NCBI RefSeq assembly: GCF_019599275.1
Contig: NZ_JAHZTD010000002.1
Coordinates: 682,001-746,000 of the forward strand
Length of the DNA stretch: 64,000 nt
Reading direction: 5' to 3'
DNA from: Hymenobacter sp. HSC-4F20
Lineage (GTDB): Bacteria; Bacteroidota; Bacteroidia; Cytophagales; Hymenobacteraceae
Shown here: positions 35,396 through 44,027 of the stretch, in pieces
Layout of the letters: every line of letters begins with the position of its first letter
Numbering within the stretch: position 1 is the stretch's first letter
Program-made: the position numbers and the translations under genes
The notes under the pieces: model-generated
The model's input: only the letters and a program-made list of their open reading frames with translations
Databases searched by the model: none
Told to the model about the DNA's origin: nothing

Positions 35396-35410
35396 CACTT
35401 GAGAGGGGTA

Positions 35411-35444
35411 TTGCCCAGTGGCAGGTGAGAGAGCCACTGGGCAA
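35411..35444 (+). repeat. 12-bp stem hairpin in metY-metX spacer
   Basis: TTGCCCAGTGGC pairs perfectly with GCCACTGGGCAA, 10-nt loop, 15 nt after the metY stop. No T tract, so more likely an mRNA-stability or attenuation element than a strong terminator. Confidence 0.7.
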
Positions 35445-35533
35445 CAGCTTCCAGCACAGCGGTAAGCGGGCCGGAGCCGAAGTTTTTTGTGAGAGAGGAA
35501 TCTTCGGAACAACCGCCGCCCGCACCTAGCCGG

Positions 35534-35602
35534 GGCGGAGCCGGGCAGAATCGGCTCCGCCTGCGGGCTAGTAATCCTTAGGCCCGAAGCTCCGCTTCGG
35601 GC
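35534..35602 (+). repeat. Two further hairpins in the metY-metX spacer
   Basis: GGCGGAGCCG (35534-35543) pairs with CGGCTCCGCC (35552-35561). GCCCGAAGC (35582-35590) pairs with GCTTCGGGC (35594-35602). The second belongs to the GCCCRARGC palindrome family also seen around 42142-42217. Confidence 0.7.
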
Positions 35603-35680
35603 ATCGTTGAACGATTGGTCAGGCCGGTTCCCCACCGCCACTCCACACGCTGTCATCAGCAGCGCACCGCTCCTTTCCTC

Positions 35681-36718
35681 ATGTCTGATTCTGAACCGCA
35701 CCTGTTTCAGCTACCCCGGCCCCTGCGGCTGGAAAGCGGACATACCCTGCCGCGGGTAGAAGTTACCTATCATACGTACGGCCGCCTTAATCCTGGCCGC
35801 GACAACGTGGTGTGGGTGTGCCACGCCCTCACGGCCAATGCCGACGTGCTGAGCTGGTGGCCGGGCCTGTTCGGGGCTGGCTGTTACTTCGATCCGGCCG
35901 ACTGGTTTATTGTGTGCGCCAACGTGCTGGGCTCCTGCTACGGCACCACCGGCCCGCTCACCCCCGACCCACTGACGGAGCAGGCCCCCTACCAGCACTT
36001 CCCGCTCCTGACTATCCGGGATATGGTAGCGGCCCACGAGGCTCTGCGGGAGCACTTGGCCCTGCCCTCTATTCACACCCTCATGGGGGGCTCGTTGGGT
36101 GGGCAGCAGGCCGTGGAGTGGGCCGTGCAGCGCCCCAAACTCTGCGAAAACCTGGTGCTGCTGGCTACCAATGCCCGGCATTCGGCCTGGGGCATCGCCT
36201 TCAACGAGGCGCAGCGCCTGGCCATCTTCGCCGACCCCACCTACGAACTGGCAACGCCTGCCGGCGGAGCCGCTGGCCTACGGGCAGCCCGGGCGGTGGC
36301 CCTGCTCAGCTACCGCAGCTACGACGCCTACGGTCGCACCCAAACCGACTCTCACGACACCAAGCTAACGGATTACCTGGCCAGCTCCTACCAGCGCTAC
36401 CAAGGCGACAAGCTTGTGCGCCGCTTCAATGCCTACAGCTATGTGACGTTGTCGCGGGCTATGGACAGCCACCACGTGGGGCGGGGCCGGGGCAGCGTGC
36501 CAGCCGCCCTCGGGCGCATCCGGGCCCGGACGCTGGTAATAGGCATTTCCTCTGATGTGCTCTTTCCCACCGCCGAGCAGCAGCAATTGGCCCGCTACAT
36601 TCCCGGAGCTACCTACGCCGAAATGGACTCCCACTACGGCCACGACGGCTTCCTGATTGAAACTGTTCAGATTACCCATCTCCTCGAACGATTCTACCTC
36701 CCGAGCTATGTCCACTAA
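35681..36718 (+). CDS. metX: Homoserine O-acetyltransferase
   Basis: A 345-residue alpha/beta-hydrolase-fold acyltransferase. ATG 35681 gives MSDSEPHLFQLPRPLRLESG; upstream in-frame residues are unlike MetX. Key features: HALTANADV near the oxyanion hole, nucleophile Ser138 in MGGSLGGQQ, the NARHSAWGIAFNEAQR segment, the acid Asp in GISSDVLFPTAEQ, and the His in SHYGHDGFLIE. It transfers acetyl from acetyl-CoA to homoserine. It is between metY and hom; hom starts 11 nt before its stop, indicating translational coupling. Confidence 0.95.
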   Translation: MSDSEPHLFQLPRPLRLESGHTLPRVEVTYHTYGRLNPGRDNVVWVCHALTANADVLSWWPGLFGAGCYFDPADWFIVCANVLGSCYGTTGPLTPDPLTEQAPYQHFPLLTIRDMVAAHEALREHLALPSIHTLMGGSLGGQQAVEWAVQRPKLCENLVLLATNARHSAWGIAFNEAQRLAIFADPTYELATPAGGAAGLRAARAVALLSYRSYDAYGRTQTDSHDTKLTDYLASSYQRYQGDKLVRRFNAYSYVTLSRAMDSHHVGRGRGSVPAALGRIRARTLVIGISSDVLFPTAEQQQLARYIPGATYAEMDSHYGHDGFLIETVQITHLLERFYLPSYVH

Positions 36719-37976
36719 CGCCGCCTTGCCCCTTGCCTCTGCTTCCTCCACGCCTGCTGGCCAGCCCTGGCGCATTGGCCTCATCGGGTTTGGCTGCGTG
36801 GGCCAGGGCCTCTACACCATTCTGGAGCAGCAGCCGGCCTCCGGCTTTACGGTAGCGCGCATTGCGGTGAAAACAGCCGGCAAAGTCCGCCCCCTGCCGG
36901 CCGGCCGGTTTGAGCTCGACGCCGGCGCATTACTGGCAGATGACAGCCTTGATGTGCTGGTAGAAGTTATCGACGACCCAGAAGCAGCTTTCCAACTGGT
37001 AGCGGAAGCCCTGCGCCGTGGTCGCCGGGTGGTAACCGCCAACAAAGCCATGCTTGCCTGCCACTTGCCCGAGCTGGTGCGGCTACAGCGCGAAGGCCGG
37101 GGCACCTTGCTTTACGAGGCAGCCGTGTGCGGCAGCATCCCAGTCATCCGGACCTTAGATGCCTATTTCGGCGGGGAACCGCTGCGCCAGCTGACGGGAA
37201 TCCTTAATGGCTCTTCCAACTACGTGCTGACCCGCATGGGGGAAGCCGGTTCCGAGTACTCGCCGGCCCTGACCGAAGCTCAGTCCCAGGGCTTTGCCGA
37301 AACCGACCCGGCGCTGGACATGGCCGCCTTTGACCCGCGCTCCAAGGCCGTGCTGCTGGCTGCCCACGCCTACGGTACCTTTCTGCGGCCCGAACAGGTG
37401 CTCAACCTGGGTATTGAAGGAATTACAGCCGTGGATATTGCCTTTGCCGCCAGCCAGGGGCAGAAGATAAAGGTAGTGGCCGGTTTGCAGCGCCTCCCCG
37501 ACGGCCGCGTGACTGCCCTGGTTACCCCCCAGCTCGTGGGGCCCGAGTCGCCGCTCTACACGGTTGACCATGAGTTTAATGGGGTAGTTATTGAAGCCGA
37601 CTTCGCCGGGGAGCAGTTCCTGCGCGGCCGCGGAGCGGGCGGGCACCCCACTGGCTCGGCCGTGCTGGCCGACTTAGCCGCTTTGCGCCAGGGTTTCGCC
37701 TACCAGTATCCCAAAACCGCTGAGGCGCCCGCCTACGCCTCCGACCTGGAGGTTGAAATCTACCTGCGCACCGATGAGGACCGCCTGATTGACTTGCTCG
37801 ACTTCAGCGAAATTTCCGAAGAAGCCGATGAGGATGAGTATGTAGTTGGCTACGTGGCTCTGGAAAACTTGATTCGGCACCGCGACACGTTGCGTACATA
37901 CGGCGCCTTTGTGGTGCGTACCGGGCGCCTGCGCCCCATCAGTGTGGCAACGCTGCTAGAGGAAGTTTCTGCTTAA
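36708..37976 (+). CDS. hom: Homoserine dehydrogenase
   Basis: A 422-residue cytoplasmic oxidoreductase. ATG 36708 overlaps the end of metX. The NAD(P) site is IGLIGFGCVGQGLYTIL; VVTANKAMLACHLPEL and YEAAVCGSIPVIRTLD are classic, as is LNGSSNYVLTRM. The catalytic Lys and Asp of the homoserine site are likely in the TDPALDMAAFDPRSKAVLLA segment. It reduces aspartate semialdehyde to homoserine. The C-terminus (about 330-422) may be a short ACT-like regulatory region. It completes a metY-metX-hom operon under SAM-I control. Confidence 0.95.
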   Translation: MSTNAALPLASASSTPAGQPWRIGLIGFGCVGQGLYTILEQQPASGFTVARIAVKTAGKVRPLPAGRFELDAGALLADDSLDVLVEVIDDPEAAFQLVAEALRRGRRVVTANKAMLACHLPELVRLQREGRGTLLYEAAVCGSIPVIRTLDAYFGGEPLRQLTGILNGSSNYVLTRMGEAGSEYSPALTEAQSQGFAETDPALDMAAFDPRSKAVLLAAHAYGTFLRPEQVLNLGIEGITAVDIAFAASQGQKIKVVAGLQRLPDGRVTALVTPQLVGPESPLYTVDHEFNGVVIEADFAGEQFLRGRGAGGHPTGSAVLADLAALRQGFAYQYPKTAEAPAYASDLEVEIYLRTDEDRLIDLLDFSEISEEADEDEYVVGYVALENLIRHRDTLRTYGAFVVRTGRLRPISVATLLEEVSA

Positions 37977-38102
37977 AGTAGTGTAGGCGCCCCACACGCC
38001 CCATAGGCCCCGCTGACCTGTAACCGCGGAGCTTGCCCATAGTATGCTCCTGAAGCCTATCATTCCGTGCTTGGCCCGGAACGGCAGGCTTCGAACCTGG
38101 GC

Positions 38103-39308
38103 TTAGCGCTCAGGCGCCGGGGTGCTACCCCGCGGGGACGTGGGAACAGCTGGAGCCATAGGAGCATCGGGCGGAAGTGTGGGTGGCTCGGCGGAGCGCT
38201 GGGTGGAGTCCGGCACAGCTTTCACCAAATCGGGCCTCCAAAGTATTGCGGGGGCCGGTAGTAGCCCTTGTAGCCCAACACGGCGGGGTAGCAGCAGGGC
38301 CGTCACTTGAGCGGCGCGGCGCGGATTCAGGGCCGCCGCCAGCAAGGGGCCAGGCGGGCCAGCACCGAGCAGGGGCCGCAGAAAGTCGCGCATGGCGAAA
38401 AAGGCCGAGTCGATGTAGGTGGGCTCGAAGGAGTACGGCACGTGCCCGGCCCCGCGTAGGCGGCGCAGCACGTTGGGCACGCCCACGGCATTGGCCCGCA
38501 CGCGCAAGGCACCGCTGCCGTACACCAGCTGAGCCGGCAGTTGCGCCCCAATGGTACCACGGCCGTAGGGCACCAGTCCGTCGCGGGTGCCATGCACGCT
38601 GCACAAGGGCACGTCGCCGGCTTCAAGCCAGGTAGCGCGGGCCAGGGCACCACACAGGTTGATGACGCCCCGCGGCCGACTGCTGTACCCGGGGTGCCCG
38701 CCCGTACCTTCCAGTCCGCCCAACGCTTTCAGATCGAGGTAGGCGGGTACTTCCGCGGCCTTGTTGAGGTAGCCAGCTTGCAGGGCCATGAAGCCGCCAG
38801 CCGAAGAGCCGCCCACGAACACGAAGCCGGGATGAATGCGAAACCGCCGGGCCGTGGCCGCATCATGGCGAAAAAAGCGCACTGCCGCCCGCATATCCTG
38901 AGTAGCCCGAATGGCCGCCCGACCGATGCCTACGGTATCAAAGGGAAAAAAGTACAGGCGGTAATCAATGGTGGCAGCCACGTAGCCTAGGTGAGCCAGC
39001 CGGTTACAGAGCGCCGTCATCACGGCGTCGTCGCGGGTGCCGGTTAAGAAGCCGCCCTCGTGGGCCAGCACCACCAGGGGCCGCCGCCGCACAGTGTCGC
39101 CGGCCGGCTCGTAAACGTCCATATAGAGCGTCTGCGACATGCCCAGCAGGGTTGTAACCTGGCCAAACTCTACGTTGCGGCGCACATTCACCTGCCGAAA
39201 CACCGGCCGGTGGTAGCGCCCCCGAGTGGTATCGGGAGCCACCTGGGCACGCAGGCTGCTCGGCCACCAGCCCAGGCTCAGCAGAAGTAGAAACAAGTAA
39301 AATCTCAT
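38103..39308 (-). CDS. Secreted alpha/beta hydrolase (carboxylesterase type)
   Basis: A 401-residue exported hydrolase; ATG 39308 starts the signal MRFYLFLLLLSLGWWPSSLRAQ. LVVLAHEGGFLTGTRDDA is the oxyanion HGG-like motif (here H-E-G-G), FVGGSSAGGFMALQAG holds the nucleophile Ser, and VHGTRDGLVPYG carries the acid; the catalytic His is probably in RGAGHVPY. Substrates are probably acyl or acetyl esters. The last 100 residues are Pro/Arg-rich and low complexity (APAILWRPDLVKAVPDST to the C-terminus), which is odd for this fold. It is divergent from the LD-carboxypeptidase gene. Confidence 0.82.
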   Translation of the reverse strand: MRFYLFLLLLSLGWWPSSLRAQVAPDTTRGRYHRPVFRQVNVRRNVEFGQVTTLLGMSQTLYMDVYEPAGDTVRRRPLVVLAHEGGFLTGTRDDAVMTALCNRLAHLGYVAATIDYRLYFFPFDTVGIGRAAIRATQDMRAAVRFFRHDAATARRFRIHPGFVFVGGSSAGGFMALQAGYLNKAAEVPAYLDLKALGGLEGTGGHPGYSSRPRGVINLCGALARATWLEAGDVPLCSVHGTRDGLVPYGRGTIGAQLPAQLVYGSGALRVRANAVGVPNVLRRLRGAGHVPYSFEPTYIDSAFFAMRDFLRPLLGAGPPGPLLAAALNPRRAAQVTALLLPRRVGLQGLLPAPAILWRPDLVKAVPDSTQRSAEPPTLPPDAPMAPAVPTSPRGSTPAPER

Positions 39309-39587
39309 ACGTGAAGGTTCCGAACTACACAGCCCCCGCAAAGATACCTTTCACCCCACGGGGCTCCTCGCGTTGAGCCAGCATTTTTAGGCACGCAGAA
39401 CCAGGCGGTAATGAAAGCCCCCACTCGCTTCCAGCCCACCGAAAACCAGGTACAGCTGCGCCCCTTACCCACAGCACCGCTACCGGCCGCACACAGCTTT
39501 GTGCTACACCAGTCCCGACACCAGCCGCCGGCGCTTCGTGCTCCCGCGCGGTTTGCTTAGGTTTGCGCCTTCTGACTTCCTGAGCCT

Positions 39588-40493
39588 ATGCCCGCTACTG
39601 CCCCCCCCTTCCTGCGTCCCGGCGACCAAGTAGCCGTTGTTTGCCCCGCCCGTAAAGCGTCGCACGAGGAGCTGGCAACAGCCGTTGCCACGCTGGAAAG
39701 CTGGGGCTTGCGCGTGGTGCTGGGCGCCAGCACCAACGTAGAGTACCACCAGTTTGGCGGGACCGATGAGGTGCGCCGCCAGGATTTGCAGCAGCAGCTC
39801 GACAACCCAGCCATTCGGGCCATTCTATGCGCCCGGGGCGGCTACGGCACCACCCGCATCATCGACGGCATCGACTTTTCCGGTTTTGTCCGGGCCCCCA
39901 AGTGGGTAGCCGGCTTCTCGGATATCACCACCCTCAACTGCCACCTGCTGGCCCGAGGCTACCAGAGTATTCACGGGGTAATGCCGCTGCTGTTTCACCA
40001 GGAGGGGGGCGAGGCGTCGTTGGAAAGCCTACGGCGGGCCTTGTTCGGGGAAGCCACCCGCTACGAGGTACCCGCCCACCCGCTTAACCAGCTGGGCACA
40101 GCTACCGGGGAACTGATAGGGGGCAACCTCAGCCTCCTGCAGACCCTCACCGGCACGGCCTCCGACTGCTCCACGGCGGGCCGCATCCTGTTTCTGGAAG
40201 ACATTGACGAGTACCTGTACGCCATCGACCGGATGCTGGTACACCTGGACCGCACGGGCAAGTTGCGCAACCTAGCGGGCCTGCTGGTTGGACATTTTAC
40301 CACCCCCCAGGACAATGCCGTGCCCTACGGCCAGACGCCCAACGAAATTATCCAGCACTACGCCGGCAAATACGGATTTCCTATTGCCTACGGCTTCCCG
40401 GTGGGCCACGAGCCCCAGAACATGGCCCTGATTTGTGGCCGCCCGTCCCGTCTGACGGTGGAGGCTACCGGCGCCCGGCTCGACTACCTATAA
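39588..40493 (+). CDS. LD-carboxypeptidase (S66 family, muramoyltetrapeptide carboxypeptidase)
   Basis: A 301-residue cytoplasmic enzyme of peptidoglycan recycling that removes the terminal D-Ala from murein tetrapeptides. Family landmarks: FLRPGDQVAVVCPARKAS, ILCARGGYGTTRIIDGIDF, the Ser in WVAGFSDITTLN, the Glu in LEDIDEYLYAIDRML and the His in GFPVGHEPQNMAL. The order Ser, Glu, His is that of S66 peptidases. It precedes the GNAT gene by 13 nt, so the two are likely co-transcribed. ldcA-type; the exact substrate is inferred. Confidence 0.92.
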   Translation: MPATAPPFLRPGDQVAVVCPARKASHEELATAVATLESWGLRVVLGASTNVEYHQFGGTDEVRRQDLQQQLDNPAIRAILCARGGYGTTRIIDGIDFSGFVRAPKWVAGFSDITTLNCHLLARGYQSIHGVMPLLFHQEGGEASLESLRRALFGEATRYEVPAHPLNQLGTATGELIGGNLSLLQTLTGTASDCSTAGRILFLEDIDEYLYAIDRMLVHLDRTGKLRNLAGLLVGHFTTPQDNAVPYGQTPNEIIQHYAGKYGFPIAYGFPVGHEPQNMALICGRPSRLTVEATGARLDYL

Positions 40494-40506
40494 ACTTCTG
40501 TAACGT

Positions 40507-41043
40507 ATGGCAAGTACTATTCGCGTCGTGTCGGCATGGGAGTTTCCGGGCTACCTCACCAGCCTGATTGAACTGCTCCAGGATGCTGTAGATTCCGGCG
40601 CTTCCGTGGGTTTTCTGCCGCCCTTAGCCGCTGCCGAGGCCCGGGAATATTGGCAGGAAATTGGGGCGGCACTACCCTCAGGTAGTGTCCTACTACTGGT
40701 GGCCGAAGAAGATGGACGGCTGCTAGGCACCGTACAGCTGCATCTGGTCAGGAAAACTAATGCCCCTCACCGCGCGGAGGTAGCCAAGCTGCTGGTGCAT
40801 AGCACGGCTCAGCGCCGGGGCATTGGGCGGCAGCTAATGCAGGAGGTGGAACGCGTAGCACGGCAGCATCAGCGCACTACCCTGGTATTGGACACGTTGC
40901 GGGGGGCCGGGTCGGAGGTGCTGTATCAAAGCATCGGGTATGTGCCGGCTGGTGCCATTCCCAACTACATGTGCAATGAGAAGGGGGAACTGTGCGCTAC
41001 GGTCTACTACTATAAGCTGCTGAATCAGGAAGCGGGCCTATAG
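40507..41043 (+). CDS. GNAT-family N-acetyltransferase
   Basis: A 178-residue acetyltransferase. The acetyl-CoA motif is VAKLLVHSTAQRRGIGRQLMQEVERVA, with the R-R-G-I-G signature. Preceding strands (LLLVAEEDGRLLGTVQLHLV) and following LVLDTLRGAGSEVLYQSIGYVPAG match the fold. It follows the LD-carboxypeptidase by 13 nt. Substrate unknown. A terminator follows at 41055-41088. Confidence 0.87.
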   Translation: MASTIRVVSAWEFPGYLTSLIELLQDAVDSGASVGFLPPLAAAEAREYWQEIGAALPSGSVLLLVAEEDGRLLGTVQLHLVRKTNAPHRAEVAKLLVHSTAQRRGIGRQLMQEVERVARQHQRTTLVLDTLRGAGSEVLYQSIGYVPAGAIPNYMCNEKGELCATVYYYKLLNQEAGL

Positions 41044-41054
41044 CAACCAGAGCA

Positions 41055-41088
41055 AAAAGCCCCGGTAACGCAAGTCACCGGGGCTTTT
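41055..41088. terminator. Bidirectional terminator
   Basis: AAAAGCCCCGGT (41055-41066) pairs perfectly with ACCGGGGCTTTT (41077-41088), between convergent genes. Confidence 0.92.
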
Positions 41089-41106
41089 CTGTAGGTAGCA
41101 GGCTGA

Positions 41107-42126
41107 CTACTCGGCGTAAATAGTTGTCAGCAGGGTTTGGCCCACGGCTTTGAGTGTCCGTTTGTCGATGATGCTCATGTTGTCCTGGGTGGTGTGGTGG
41201 TAGGGCTGAAACTCTCCACTGGGCAGGAAGTCGATAACGTCGATGGTGCGCACGCCGGCTTGGTTCGTAAACACGTGGTCATCGGTAATGCCCGGACTGT
41301 CGCTGAATAAGAAGTAGTCGGAGTAGCCCAGCGTAGCGGCTGTATTCCACACCTTGTCTACCACATCGCGGGCCTGCTGGCGGCTGAGGTCTTCGCGGCT
41401 GAAGCGGCCGTTTTTAGCGCCTACCATGTCCAGCAGAATGCCATAGTTGGGCTTGTAGTTGGCCGGCACCATGTTTTTCGCCCAGTATTGGGAGCCCAGG
41501 CACCAGCTTTCCTGCCCCATGGGCAACAGGTTTTTCTTCTCGCCCTGGGTGCTGCCGTCGTAGCCGTAGTCTTCGGAGTCAAACAAAATGAAGTCGACCC
41601 CCACGCCAGGCGCGGAAGCATCCTTCTGCTGGGAGAGTACCCGGGCCATTTCCAGGGCAATGCCGACGCCGCTGGCTCCGTCGGAGGCCCCATCAAGCGG
41701 CTCGTTCTTGTGCTCCTTATCCTTGTCAGCGAAGGGGCGGGTATCCCAGTGGGTGAAGATGGCAATGCGGCGCGGAGCCTGCGGCATGTACTGGGCAATA
41801 ATATTGCGCGACTTGAGCATCTTGCCATCGAAGGCCATGGCCTCGAAAGGCTGCTCCTTTACCGTGAGGCCCGCTTCCTTGAACTTGCGGATTATCCAGT
41901 CACCGGTTTGCACGTGGGCCTTGGTGTTAGGCACGCGCGGGCCGAAAGCTACCTGTTTGGCCGTGTAAGCATAGGCCGAATCGGGGTTGAAGGCTGGGGC
42001 TTTGGGTAGCGTAGGCTGGCTGGCGGCGGTAGTTTCAGTTTCGGCCGCGTCCTTTTTGGCCGGACAGGCAGTGAGGAGCAGCAGGGCCACCAGCGAGGCG
42101 GGGGCAAGACGGGAAAGAAGGCTCAT
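41107..42126 (-). CDS. M28-family metallopeptidase / glutaminyl cyclase-like lipoprotein
   Basis: A 339-residue protein with lipoprotein signal MSLLSRLAPASLVALLLLTACPA (lipobox LTAC). Zinc ligands of M28 are visible: HWDTRPFAD, DGASDGASGVGIALEMAR, FDSEDYGYDG, LLDMVGAKN and DDHVFTNQAGVRTIDVIDF. The set and the single-zinc spacing resemble glutaminyl-peptide cyclotransferases as well as aminopeptidases; the two cannot be separated here. It acts at the envelope facing the periplasm. It lies downstream of cysS on the same strand, separated by hairpins at 42142-42217. Confidence 0.85.
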   Translation of the reverse strand: MSLLSRLAPASLVALLLLTACPAKKDAAETETTAASQPTLPKAPAFNPDSAYAYTAKQVAFGPRVPNTKAHVQTGDWIIRKFKEAGLTVKEQPFEAMAFDGKMLKSRNIIAQYMPQAPRRIAIFTHWDTRPFADKDKEHKNEPLDGASDGASGVGIALEMARVLSQQKDASAPGVGVDFILFDSEDYGYDGSTQGEKKNLLPMGQESWCLGSQYWAKNMVPANYKPNYGILLDMVGAKNGRFSREDLSRQQARDVVDKVWNTAATLGYSDYFLFSDSPGITDDHVFTNQAGVRTIDVIDFLPSGEFQPYHHTTQDNMSIIDKRTLKAVGQTLLTTIYAE

Positions 42127-42141
42127 GGGGCGTTACCGGTA

Positions 42142-42163
42142 GCCCAAAGCTCCAGCTTCAGGC
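42142..42163. repeat. Palindromic element of the GCCCRARGC family (copy between M28 and cysS)
   Basis: GCCCAAAGC-tcca-GCTTCAGGC; with copy at 42196-42217 and 35582-35602 it shares the core GCCCRARGC / GCTTCRGGC. Here arms have compensating-looking changes (two mismatches). Confidence 0.55.
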
Positions 42164-42190
42164 TGCGTTAAACAGGTGGGGTACTACTGC

Positions 42191-42222
42191 CCGCGGCCCG
42201 AGGCTGGAGCTTCGGGCCGCGG
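42191..42222 (-). terminator. Hairpin downstream of cysS
   Basis: CCGCGGCCCGA (42191-42201) pairs perfectly with TCGGGCCGCGG (42212-42222); the centre GGCTGGAGCT extends the fold. It starts 5 nt after the cysS stop. No T tract; also a copy of the GCCCRARGC palindrome family. Confidence 0.55.
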
Positions 42223-42226
42223 TATC

Positions 42227-43774
42227 TTATTCTTCACTATAGGCCCAATCTACGCCAGTCTTGGTATCCTTTACTACTATGCCCTGCTCTTTTAGGGCCA
42301 CGCGGATGCGGTCAATTTCGCTGTAGTATTTATTTGCCTCTTCCGCATTGCCTTCTTCCCGGGCTTTGGCTGCGCTCTGCTTGGCCGTTTTGTAGAAATC
42401 CAGGGTCAGGCCCAGCAGGTCTTCCGCACTAGCCCGCGGCTCATCGCGCAGCCCCAGCACATCCTGTACCAGTGTGCGGTAGGCAGCAGTAACGGCGCGC
42501 CGAACAGATTTGTCTAATGCTTCGAACAGCTCCGGCTTGGCGGCATACCCATTCAGCTGCCGCAGCAAATCGAACAAGGCAGCAATGGCTTTTGCCGTGT
42601 TCAAATCATTGTCTAGGGCGGCATAAGCAGCTTCCACCGGATTTGTCAGGTTTTTGGACGCAGCTGAGTCAGAGCCTACCGCAATTTCCCCTTCTATAGC
42701 GTCTAGCTTTTCCAGCAGGCGCAGGCCGTTCATAAGCTTGCGGTATCCTTTGCGGGCCGCCTGCAAGCCTTCATCCGTAATGTCGACGGTGCTGCGGTAG
42801 TGGGCCTGTAGCAGGAAAAAGCGCACCGTCATGGGCGAGTAGGCCTGGGTGAGCGTATCGTTGGTGCCGTTGAAAAGCTGGCTAATGGTGATGAAGTTGC
42901 CCAGCGACTTGCTCATTTTCTGGCCGTTCACCGTAATCATGTTGTTGTGCATCCACACCTGAGCTTCGTTGGTGGGGTGGTTGCAGGCCTGGCTCTGGGC
43001 AATTTCGCACTCGTGGTGCGGGAACATCAAATCCAGCCCGCCCCCGTGAATGTCGAACTCAGCGCCGAGGTATTTTCGGCTCATAGCTGAGCACTCCAGG
43101 TGCCAGCCCGGGAAACCTTCGCTCCAGGGTGAAGGCCAGTGCATCAGGTGGCGCTCATCGGCTCGTTTCCAGAGGGCAAAATCCAAGGGGCTGCGCTTCT
43201 CGTCTTGGCCCGTCAGGTTGTCGCGGGAGCCGGCCAGCAATTCTTCCACCACCCGGTTCGAGAGCTTGCCGTAACCACGGCCAGCGGCATTGTAGGCCGG
43301 CACATCAAAGTACACGGAGCCATTCACCTCGTAGCCAAAGCCATTATCGATGATCTGCCGGATCATCTCAATCTGCTCAGTGATGTGGCCGCTGGCGCGG
43401 GGAGTAATATCGGGGGGCAGGCAGCCCAGGGCCTCCATGTGGTCCTGGTAGAGGTTGGTATACTGCTCAGCTACCTGCATGGGCTCCAGCTGCTGGGCCC
43501 GGGCGCGCTTGCTGATTTTGTCCTCTCCCTCGTCGGCGTCGCCCTCCAGGTGGCCTACGTCGGTGATATTGCGCACGTAGCGCACGGTATAGCCCAGGTA
43601 GCGCAGGTAGCGCGTCAGCACATCAAACACCACCGGCCCGCGGGCGTTGCCCACGTGCGCCTCGCTGTAAACGGTAGGTCCGCAGAGGTATACGCCCACA
43701 AAGGGCGCGTGCAGGGGTTGAAAAAGGGCTTTGCGGCGGGTAAGCGTGTTGTAGAGCGAGAGGGTAGGCTGCAT
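42227..43774 (-). CDS. cysS: Cysteinyl-tRNA synthetase
   Basis: A 515-residue class I synthetase of usual length. ATG 43774 gives [18 protein letters not shown]. The HIGH-like motif is in [11 protein letters not shown] after the zinc-ligand region VYLCGPTVY; the KMSKS motif is at about 286-290 in [12 protein letters not shown], and zinc ligands continue in WHLECSAMS and HHECEIAQS. It charges tRNA-Cys. A TACTTTTG -7 box ends 5 nt before the ATG, so the transcript could be nearly leaderless. In a window with a Cys-codon attenuator candidate, its presence is notable but may be chance. Confidence 0.96.
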   Translation of the reverse strand: MQPTLSLYNTLTRRKALFQPLHAPFVGVYLCGPTVYSEAHVGNARGPVVFDVLTRYLRYLGYTVRYVRNITDVGHLEGDADEGEDKISKRARAQQLEPMQVAEQYTNLYQDHMEALGCLPPDITPRASGHITEQIEMIRQIIDNGFGYEVNGSVYFDVPAYNAAGRGYGKLSNRVVEELLAGSRDNLTGQDEKRSPLDFALWKRADERHLMHWPSPWSEGFPGWHLECSAMSRKYLGAEFDIHGGGLDLMFPHHECEIAQSQACNHPTNEAQVWMHNNMITVNGQKMSKSLGNFITISQLFNGTNDTLTQAYSPMTVRFFLLQAHYRSTVDITDEGLQAARKGYRKLMNGLRLLEKLDAIEGEIAVGSDSAASKNLTNPVEAAYAALDNDLNTAKAIAALFDLLRQLNGYAAKPELFEALDKSVRRAVTAAYRTLVQDVLGLRDEPRASAEDLLGLTLDFYKTAKQSAAKAREEGNAEEANKYYSEIDRIRVALKEQGIVVKDTKTGVDWAYSEE

Positions 43775-43779
43775 GGATA

Positions 43780-43787
43780 CAAAAGTA
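43780..43787 (-). promoter_or_regulatory. -7 promoter box directly before cysS
   Basis: Reads TACTTTTG on the minus strand (exact TAnnTTTG), with the ATG starting 5 nt downstream. No -33 TTG is seen at 19-21 nt, so this is tentative. Confidence 0.4.
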
Positions 43788-44027
43788 ACCGCAGTTTTTG
43801 CAGAGTCAGTGGAATGCACAGATTTTGTAACTGCGCATCTCCACGGCTTCTTGCAGCGCGGCTTGTACTAACAGCACAGCGCCACAAAAAGCTGCTTGCC
43901 ACGCGAAATTTCCTGTAATTAAGTATAAACAGTCCTTCAAACGGTACATAACTCCAGCCAGACAGTCTATAAAGTTCCCTCGGCAGTTTATCCGAAGCGG
44001 AATCTGGTATATAGGGCTCTACTGCGC

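Noticed and set aside
38040..38100. Possible tRNA-like TTCGAA motif near 38090
   Set aside because: No acceptor or anticodon stem can be formed around it.
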